From contig CAJJDO010000101.1 in NCBI GenBank assembly GCA_905183005.1, positions 190,018-254,017 on the forward strand: DNA of 64,000 nt, given 5' to 3'. Every line of letters starts with the position of its first letter. The stretch's first letter is position 1. The stretch comes from Paramecium pentaurelia. Its lineage: Eukaryota > Ciliophora > Oligohymenophorea > Peniculida > Parameciidae. A program made the position numbers and the translations under genes. Positions 50,450 to 61,000 of the stretch are shown in pieces. The notes beneath the pieces are model-generated. The model made no database searches, was not told the DNA's origin, and saw only the letters and a list, made by a program, of their open reading frames with translations.

Positions 50450-52043
50450 ATTTGTCTTGCTCATAACTTTAAATAATATCCTATTCTATTATTCTTATTT
50501 ATACTAAAACCAATATGACACAATCTTTATTCTCATACTACTTCTTCTCTTTATATCCATTCTACTTTTATAATTCTAATTCCTCTGTAAATATTAAATC
50601 AAAGAAATAGTATTTAAATAATATATAATATTATAATTAATATAAATCATTAATATTAATCTGTTACAATGTCTTACAATAATCAAAATATAAAATATAA
50701 CATATTTTAAATAATTATATATTCTATACTAATTTCTGAATCTAACATTTTTTAAATTATTTTAATAAATCAAAACAAACCTTTTTTAGTATTAAATCAG
50801 AAATGCTACGATTAATAACGTTTAATATTTCAATAAATTTATAAATTTATTGCTTTAATTAATTAAAATAATTAAGAATACTATTAATACAACTGTTTTA
50901 AATTTTACATGAAAAAAAGAATTAAATATTTATTCATATTGAATCAGAAATAATTTATTATATTTCATCATTTATGAATTTGTTATCAATTCTCAATAGT
51001 TAAATATTAAAAAACAAAGTAAGTATTTTAAAGTATGCCAGACGTACTCATTTTTCTTCAACCCACAATAAATTTAATGAGAATAATTCCTTGCTCTCTA
51101 TTGTTTCAACCATTTATTGAATTGGAGATATCTAAATTTTAATTAAAACACATCAAGAGGAATCAATAATAAATTTTATATTAACAGAAACCTACAATAA
51201 TTATTTTTATAAAAATTTAAAAAAGAGATTTATAAATGAATTAAATTCAATAATTATTACAATATAAGTTAATTTATTATTTGATCAATTTAATACTAGA
51301 AATGATTTAAAGTACAACTTCAGAAGTCCAAAATATTAAGTAATATTATAAAATACTATCTCATAATATAAAAGAGTGAGAAAGAGATATTGTATTTTGA
51401 AATAAAAATTATTTTTTAATTATTTAAGGTAAAGAGAAATATTTTAGTAATTTAAAAGAAAATTCAGATAAAAAATGATTAGTTTGTTGAGTAGATGAAT
51501 TGAGTATGCTTAACAATTCTATCATATTTGGAAATCAAATATCAATTGAATTAAACTTTAATTCGAAAGAATTAATTAAAATAAATTTTGGTGTAATTAC
51601 TATATTATGAAACCATTAGTTAGGATTATTTATGTTTATAAATTATTATTTTGAATATTATTATTAATACAACCTAAAGTATAGACTTTTATTGGTGATC
51701 TGCAAGATTCTTCTAGAAATGACAGACAGAGAACTGAGAAGACAGTATCAAAAAGTAAAGAGACTTGTTGCACTGATGAAATTCTTTGTTACATTTCAAC
51801 ATAATAATAAAGTGAAATTGGAATGGAATAATAGAAATTTCTCTTTATTTTATTAATATGGTATCTTTTGATATTGAAGTTTAATAAAAAGAGAAATAGA
51901 AGTAAAAAGAACATATGATATTTAATAATGAATTAAATTGATTTAATTAATTACTAATAAAATCAAGTCCATCTTTATGAAAAGATTTAATTAGTTTTAT
52001 AAATGATGAATGTACAATGGAATAAGTGAATATTAAATATATT
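50450..52043. other. 1.6-kb gap upstream of locus 2, fragments only
   Basis: Mostly very AT-rich spacer. Two coding-like fragments deserve mention. On the minus strand, 50585-50435 reads EELELQKQNGYKEKKQYENK and, after a possible 19-nt intron, ends NSLLI at TGA 50435, overlapping the 3' end of the plus-strand gene; no start found. On the plus strand, 51660-51918 is open with a hydrophobic stretch FLFILLIWYLLILKF near its end; no ATG in frame. Neither is strong enough to call a gene. The sequence just before 52044 carries the locus 2 promoter. Confidence 0.4.
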
Positions 52044-55000
52044 ATGTTGGTAATTACTTTCTTCTTGATTTAAATTTGTTGGACATTTCGAAACTATTGG
52101 AGTGAATATAGTTCGTTACCATACAAAATAACTTGTCCAGGCTATCATATTTATTGGCCAGGGATGTCACCACATTCTTGTGTAGGTTAGTAAAATTGAT
52201 AATATTTAGGGTATGCAAATGAATGCTATGCTTAAACTGAGTTAAAAGTTATAAAAGTGAGTAATTACGAAGTCTTGTGTCATCCAAGAGCAAAGGCTTA
52301 TGGTTTATGGCCAGTTCCATACACTAGTTATTTCTTGTAAGGTAAGCCTCCAAGACTCTTAGTCTATGAATTAAATTCTAATGGTGAGTTATTGGTTGGT
52401 GTGGAGTAAATAGGGAATCTAGTGACATATAATTGCATAGTAACACAGAAATTTCAAGGGACATACAAATGTTAGATATGTTACAATAGTTGTGGATTAA
52501 TGTGTTCAAGTGTCGTTTGCCCTCCTTATAATGCTCCTGGTAGTTTTTATTGTAAAATAATTAGTTTGTGGAGTAAGTTGTAAGACTTGTGATTCAACAA
52601 ATAAAAATTGTGCTACTTGTTAAATAGGTTATTCTCCAATGAATGAGAATGACACAAAGTGTAGTTTAAGTATGATATTATATAGATTATTTAAGAATGC
52701 AATACAGGATAATAAAATTGTTAAATTGTTGATTTAGTATATTCATTTACTGATTGTTAAGTGGGATATGAATTATTAGATGATGATTGTGTGTGTATTA
52801 AATATCTTATTGTATTAGAGTGTCCTATTCATTGTAAAACATGTTCTTTTGGATAATGTAGTGAATGTGAATGGCCATATTCTTTAAAAAGTTATAAATG
52901 TTTTGGTGATCCAAATTGTGTCAAATATGATTACATATATGATTAAATTACAGGTGAAACAATAGATATCAATTGTTTATAATGTGATCTTCAATATTTC
53001 AAATATTAATCAATTTGTACAAGTATTAAATTTGTTTAATTATGTAGAATGTGAATCATTACCAGCTTTAATTGGATGTTTTGCTTGTGCTAATGAAAAT
53101 GAATGTCTATTTTGTTGGGCAACATATTACTTGACTCCTTAGAAATTATGTGCACCATTTATAGGATGTAATTCAATTTGTCAGACTTGTCTTAATACTG
53201 ATCCAGATTATTGTACCACTTGTGATTGGATAAATTAACATAGATCTTCTTAAATAGAAATTGGGAAGTGTATTTGTGATATCTCTTAAGAATATGCTGA
53301 TAAGGATGGAACATGTACTCTATGTACTACAGGTGTTTGTTTAACTTGTACTACCAATTTTTATGAATGTACATCTTGTAAACCTGGTTTAAATAGAGAA
53401 CATATAGGTCTTAAATGTCCTTGCATATAAGGTTATTATGATACTGGTTATGAAGATGGAATTTGTGAGTGTACAAATTATTAATTAATTATGTAGAATG
53501 TTTTCCATCTTGTTATAATTGTTCTGGTCCTTTAGATAATGATTGTACTGATTGTGGTGATCCAAATATATATCACAAAGAATTATTTCAAAATAAATGT
53601 GTTTGTGCCAAAAGAACAGTTTAATTCATTTTACCTAATGGTTTAACTAGATGTGATCGTATATAATTATTTATATACTTTAAAGCTTGCCATCCAAAAT
53701 GTGAAAAATGTCAAATCCCATATGATAATTCTACAAATCAATTTTGTACAATGTGCATACCAGGACAAAACAGAATTGTTTCTGAAGATTTGAAATGTAT
53801 TTGTAGAGATGGATATGGAGAAGATGGGATTTTAGATATATGTTTTAGTACATCCCATATTTGTATTTCTTAGAATGTCATTATTCATGTCTAAGTTGCA
53901 ATGGACCATTATCAACTAATTGTACATTATGTTCAGACATTAGTCATAGATAACTATCATCAAATAATTAATGTCTTTGTTATGGAGCCTACTATGATGA
54001 TGGTAGTGAAACAATAAATTGTTAATGTAAATAAAATTAAATAACAACTTTTAGAATGTCATCACTCTTGTACACTTTGTAATAATAGTTATTTAGATAA
54101 TTAATGTAAGGCTTGTCCCTCTACAAGATAACCAGATGGATTTGGATAAACTTTTAAATGTTTATGCAAGGATTCTCATTATTATGATAATGAATTAATG
54201 TTGGAATGTCAAGAATGTCATTACTCTTGCTTGACTTGTAATGGTAGTGATAATAAAAGTTGTTAATCATGTGATCCAATTTATAGATAATTAATCATTT
54301 CAATATGTGAATGCAATTATGGATTTTATGAAATTGGACTACTACAATGTGATTGTAATTTTGAAATCTATTATCTAAGAATGTTATTATACTTGCAAAA
54401 CCTGCTTTTCATCTGATATTACTAGTTGTATAACCTGCTTCTCTGAACATAATAGAATCATAAAAGGAAATAAATGCATATGCAAGGATGGTTACATGGA
54501 AAAGAGTCTTAATGATCCTATGTGTTATTGTAATTATTTTATTGTTAAATTAGAATGCTCATATAAATGTGCCAATTGTGCCAACCAAATTGAATATTGT
54601 ACTTCTTGTCCATCATTTTCATTAAGGGATTTAGGAACTGATAATTCATGTTCATGTCCTTCTAAAGCTTATGATAAACCTGGTAATCCAATATGCATAT
54701 GTATATACTATTTATATTAATATTAAGATTGTCATTATACTTGTAAAACTTGTAGTGGAACCAATTCTGGTGAATGTGAAAATTGCGATGCTCTTAATTA
54801 TAGATATTTAAACAATGGATTATGTCCTTGTATTAACAAATATTTCGATGATGGCATGCCTGAATGTTAATGTATATATTTTTTACTATAATTTATAGCT
54901 TGTAGTCCATATTGTTAAGATTGTGTTGAAAATTTAAATAAATGTACATCTTGCAAGTCTGATAAATATCTAAATGGAAATACTTGTATATGCAAAACAA

Positions 55001-58000
55001 AAGTTCAAGGAAATTCTATTAGTACATTTCAAACTTCTACTAAGATTGATTGCTAAAGTATATTTCCTTTTATTTATCAAGATTGCCACTATTCATGTCT
55101 AACTTGTGACGGCCCTAGTTTTAATAATTGTCTCACATGCTTAGATACTGAAATGAGAGAGCTGTCTGGGTCTATATGTATATGCAAACCACCTTATTTT
55201 GATAATGGCAAAGCTAAATGCTTAAGTAATTATAACACATTACTTATATAGTTTGCAATTACAGATGTCAAGAATGTGCAAGTAATGAATCTTAATGTTT
55301 ATCTTGTCTCCCTTCAAGTTTAAGGTAATTCAATGCCTTATAAGGGTCATGCTATTGCCCATAAAAGTACTTTGATGATGGATCCAATAGCATTTGTTAA
55401 TGTAAAACTCATTAATTTATAAATATAGAATGCCATTATAGTTGTCAAACCTGTAGTTTGGTTAACACTAAATGTGATTCCTGTATGCTAACAGCTAATA
55501 GAACATATGAGAGTATTCTTTAAACTTGTAGCTGCAATCTGGGTTATTTTGATGACGGTGTAGAGATTTGTAAATAATGTCATCATTCTTGTTTATCTTG
55601 TAATGGCATAGGATTTAATTCTTGTATGACTTGCAAGGATAGTACCATTTCTTATAGGGCATATATAAATTAGGTTTGTCAATGTCTAGTGGGTTATTAT
55701 GATGATGGAGTTTCAAGTATTTGTTAATAGTGCTAAGTTTAATGCTTAACTTGTTTAAATTAATCTTATTATTGTACTTCATGTTCGATAACAAGACATT
55801 TAAATTTGCAAACTTGTATTTGTAATACAGGATTTTTTGAAACAGGATCATCTTAATGTTCTAAATGTGATTCTAATTGCCTCAAATGCATCTCAAATCC
55901 TTATAAATGCACTGAATGTGACTCTACTCTTTTAAAATCACTAGATCCTAACACTTATGAATGTAAGTGTTAAAATGGTACCACTGATGTAAATGGAGTT
56001 TGCTAATTTTGTGATGTCTCTTGTTTAACATGTTCAAATTCTATTTCAAATTGCACAGCCTGTCAACAAATGAAATAATTAATTAATAACAAATGTCTCT
56101 GCGTAAATGGTACATTTGAATCAGAAGCTGACCGATAATGTAAAATTTGTCATCCTTCGTGTGAAACATGTGCTTATGATGAAAACCATTGTTTGACTTG
56201 TTCACTCATTAATTTTAGGATCAAATAATCAGGTAATACATGTTAATGTATGATTGGCTATTTTGAAGATAAAATGACTTTAGCCTGTAAAGAATGTAAT
56301 TAATCATGTCTGACATGTGAAGGAATCTCTTCATATTGCACATCATGTGATTAATCACTAAATTTAACTTTAAGCATTTAAAATTAATGTATTTGCAGCA
56401 GTTCATTTTATTATAATCTAATATCTAAAAAATGTGAAAGTAAATGATTTATAAGATAAAAATAGATTGTAATGTTACATGTAAGGAATGTCAAAATGTA
56501 TAAAAATGTATTGAATGTGAACCAATTAGTAGATTTTATGATCCAGATAATTTTAAATGTTTATGTAAAGATGGTTATTATGAAACAAATGAAAAAATGT
56601 GTTAATGTAATTATAATAATATTTATAAATAGTATGTGATTTGAGTTGTAGAACATGTATAAATTAAAAAATAAATTGTTTAACATGTGAATCATTATAT
56701 TTTAGATTGTTCAATAATAATACTAATTAATGTCTTTGTTTAGATGGTTACTATGATGTTGGTATTGAAATGTGTTAAAAATGTAATAATTTATGTAAAA
56801 CTTGTTAATAAATATCAACTAAATGTTTATCTTGTTATGAAAATGAATAAATAAGAATATTAAATAATAATTAATGTTAATGTAAATCTGGATATTTTGA
56901 TAATGGATAATTAATATGTGAAAGTAATTATTATTATTTATTTATTTATTAATTTTAGAATGTTCTAAATCTTGTTTAACATGTTAAGGAAAAAATGATT
57001 ATTGTACTAGTTGTGATATCAATTTAAATAGAATAGATTAATCACCAATTCATAAATGTCCATGTTAAACTAATTTCTATTAAGATTAAAATGAAATTTG
57101 TTAAAGTATATTTATTATATATATTAGAATGTCATATTAAATGTTCTGGATGTATATCATAAAAAGATAAATGTATAAGTTGTAAAACATCAAGTACATC
57201 TAATAGATTATCAATTACATAAAATTGTGATTGTATTGATGGATATTATGATGATGGTGTTTAATTTTAATGTTAAAAATGTAGTTATTAATGTAAAACA
57301 TGTACACAATCCCCATAAAATTGTTTATTATGTCTTAGTAATTTAAGAGAAATAATTCCTACATGTAATTGCAAATCTGGATATTTTTAAAATGAATAAT
57401 AAACATGTGAATGTATTTATATTCTATTATTAATATAGAATGTGAAAATCAATGTAATACATGTGAAAAATTATCATATAATTGTACAAGTTGTAAAGGT
57501 ATTAGAATAAATAAAACTTGTGATTGTTTAGATGGATATTTTGAAGCAGGATAACCTGATTGTATAAGTAATCCTTATTAATTAATATTTATAGAATGTG
57601 ATTTTTAATGTTTAACATGTAAAGGAAATCAATCTTATTGTTTATTATGTAAAGGTGATCGTATTAATATTCCATTTTGTAATTGTTAAGATGGATATTA
57701 TGATGATTTCTAAAGTCTTGATTGTTAACAATGTGATCCAAATTGTAAAACTTGTAATCTAGAGGGATGTTTAATTTGTAATGGAAATAGGGTATTATCA
57801 GAAGAAAAAACTTGTGATAGTCCTTAAAATTCAGTTAGTCATCCAGAAACACCATGGTGTTCAAGTAAATGAATTTTATTAATATTTATAGCTTGTGAAG
57901 TTGCTGTTTTGGATATTCGTTTTTCTGATGATTTACTTTCAATCAAAGTGTTATTTGATTTTAATTTGAATCCAAATTATTTTTCANTGGTATTGAAATG

Positions 58001-61000
58001 TGTTAAAAATGTAATAATTTATGTAAAACTTGTTAATAAATATCAACTAAATGTTTATCTTGTTATGAAAATGAATAAATAAGAATATTAAATAATAATT
58101 AATGTTAATGTAAATCTGGATATTTTGATAATGGATAATTAATATGTGAAAGTAATTATTATTATTTATTTATTTATTAATTTTAGAATGTTCTAAATCT
58201 TGTTTAACATGTTAAGGAAAAAATGATTATTGTACTAGTTGTGATATCAATTTAAATAGAATAGATTAATCACCAATTCATAAATGTCCATGTTAAACTA
58301 ATTTCTATTAAGATTAAAATGAAATTTGTTAAAGTATATTTATTATATATATTAGAATGTCATATTAAATGTTCTGGATGTATATCATAAAAAGATAAAT
58401 GTATAAGTTGTAAAACATCAAGTACATCTAATAGATTATCAATTACATAAAATTGTGATTGTATTGATGGATATTATGATGATGGTGTTTAATTTTAATG
58501 TTAAAAATGTAGTTATTAATGTAAAACTTGTACACAATCCCCATAAAATTGTTTATTATGTCTTAGTAATTTAAGAGAAATAATTCCTACATGTAATTGC
58601 AAATCTGGATATTTTTAAAATGAATAATAAACATGTGAATGTATTTATATTCTATTATTAATATAGAATGTGAAAATCAATGTAATACATGTGAAAAATT
58701 ATCATATAATTGTACAAGTTGTAAAGGTATTAGAATAAATAAAACTTGTGATTGTTTAGATGGATATTTTGAAGCAGGATAACCTGATTGTATAAGTAAT
58801 CCTTATTAATTAATATTTATAGAATGTGATTTTTAATGTTTAACATGTAAAGGAAATTAATCTTATTGTTTATTATGTAAAGGTGATCGTATTAATATTC
58901 CATTTTGTAATTGTTAAGATGGATATTATGATGATTTCTAAAGTCTTGATTGTTAACAATGTGATCCAAATTGTAAAACTTGTAATCTAGAAGGATGTTT
59001 AATTTGTAATGGAAATAGGGTATTATCAGAAGAAAAAACTTGTGATTGTCCTTAAAATTCAGTTAGTCATCCAGAAACACCATGGTGTTCAAGTAAATGA
59101 ATTTTATTAATATTTATAGCTTGTGAAGTTGCTGTTTTGGATATTCGTTTTTCTGATGATTTACTTTCAATCAAAGTGTTATTTGATTTTAATTTGAATC
59201 CAAATTATTTTTCATTATAATTCTCAGATAACATCTGTTAAAAAATATTACAACCTACAACTGTTTAGAAATTAGGAATTAACCCTAATTGTTAATTAGA
59301 ATTTGAAAATTATAAATAGTTAGTTTTGTTTCTAGGATAGAATGGAACTATCCTCCCTGGAGATCCTATTGAATTTTTGGAAAATTCTTTGGGTCATGTA
59401 GAATGCGAGAGTAAAATTAATTTATTTATATCCTCCACATTGAAATTACCTAGGAACCCATTAATACCAATTATAGATTATGAAGTACANTCATAAATGT
59501 CCATGTTAAACTAATTTCTATTAAGATTAAAATGAAATTTGTTAAAGTATATTTATTATATATATTAGAATGTCATATTAAATGTTCTGGATGTATATCA
59601 TAAAAAGATAAATGTATAAGTTGTAAAACATCAAGTACATCTAATAGATTATCAATTACATAAAATTGTGATTGTATTGATGGATATTATGATGATGGTG
59701 TTTAATTTTAATGTTAAAAATGTAGTTATTAATGTAAAACTTGTACACAATCCCCATAAAATTGTTTATTATGTCTTAGTAATTTAAGAGAAATAATTCC
59801 TACATGTAATTGCAAATCTGGATATTTTTAAAATGAATAATAAACATGTGAATGTATTTATATTCTATTATTAATATAGAATGTGAAAATCAATGTAATA
59901 CATGTGAAAAATTATCATATAATTGTACAAGTTGTAAAGGTATTAGAATAAATAAAACTTGTGATTGTTTAGATGGATATTTTGAAGCAGGATAACCTGA
60001 TTGTATAAGTAATCCTTATTAATTAATATTTATAGAATGTGATTTTTAATGTTTAACATGTAAAGGAAATTAATCTTATTGTTTATTATGTAAAGGTGAT
60101 CGTATTAATATTCCATTTTGTAATTGTTAAGATGGATATTATGATGATTTCTAAAGTCTTGATTGTTAACAATGTGATCCAAATTGTAAAACTTGTAATC
60201 TAGAGGGATGTTTAATTTGTAATGGAAATAGGGTATTATCAGAAGAAAAAACTTGTGATTGTCCTTAAAATTCAGTTAGTCATCCAGAAACACCATGGTG
60301 TTCAAGTAAATGAATTTTATTAATATTTATAGCTTGTGAAGTTGCTGTTTTGGATATTCGTTTTTCTGATGATTTACTTTCAATCAAAGTGTTATTTGAT
60401 TTTAATTTGAATCCAAATTATTTTTCATTATAATTCTCAGATAACATCTGTTAAAAAATATTACAACCTACAACTGTTTAGAAATTAGGAATTAACCCTA
60501 ATTGTTAATTAGAATTTGAAAATTATAAATAGTTAGTTTTGTTTCTAGGATAGAATGGAACTATCCTCCCTGGAGATCCTATTGAATTTTTGGAAAATTC
60601 TTTGGGTCATGTAGAATGCGAGAGTAAAATTAATTTATTTATATCCTCCACATTGAAATTACCTAGGAACCCATTAATACCAATTATAGATTATGAAGTA
60701 CAATAACAATATAATATTAATGAATACCAACATATTTGGTAAATCCTTGTGATGATAACAATATTTAAATGAAATCTAAATAGTATGATGGTTTAAGAGC
60801 ATTAAATAGTATTTTTTGGTAATATTAAATAAATGGTATAAATGGAAATGGTAATCTTGAAAGTTTTGTTTAATAATAAACGTCTCTTTAAATTTTAGAT
60901 TTAAACATTCCTTTATCCACTTTACCTAAATAATCAACAATTTTTTTATTTATTTCATTTAAAAATTTTGTAGGTTAAAAGAATTAAATTAAGATTGAAT

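Noticed and set aside
52540..52564. Frameshift in the locus 2 head domain
   Set aside because: A 13-nt intron looked necessary at first, but shifting the donor to 52540 gives a normal 25-nt GTA...TAG intron at the same place as in locus 1.
60699..60728. The locus 2 insert as an ordinary intron
   Set aside because: It begins GTACAA, but no AG follows at a distance that restores the frame; only TA-to-TA removal does.
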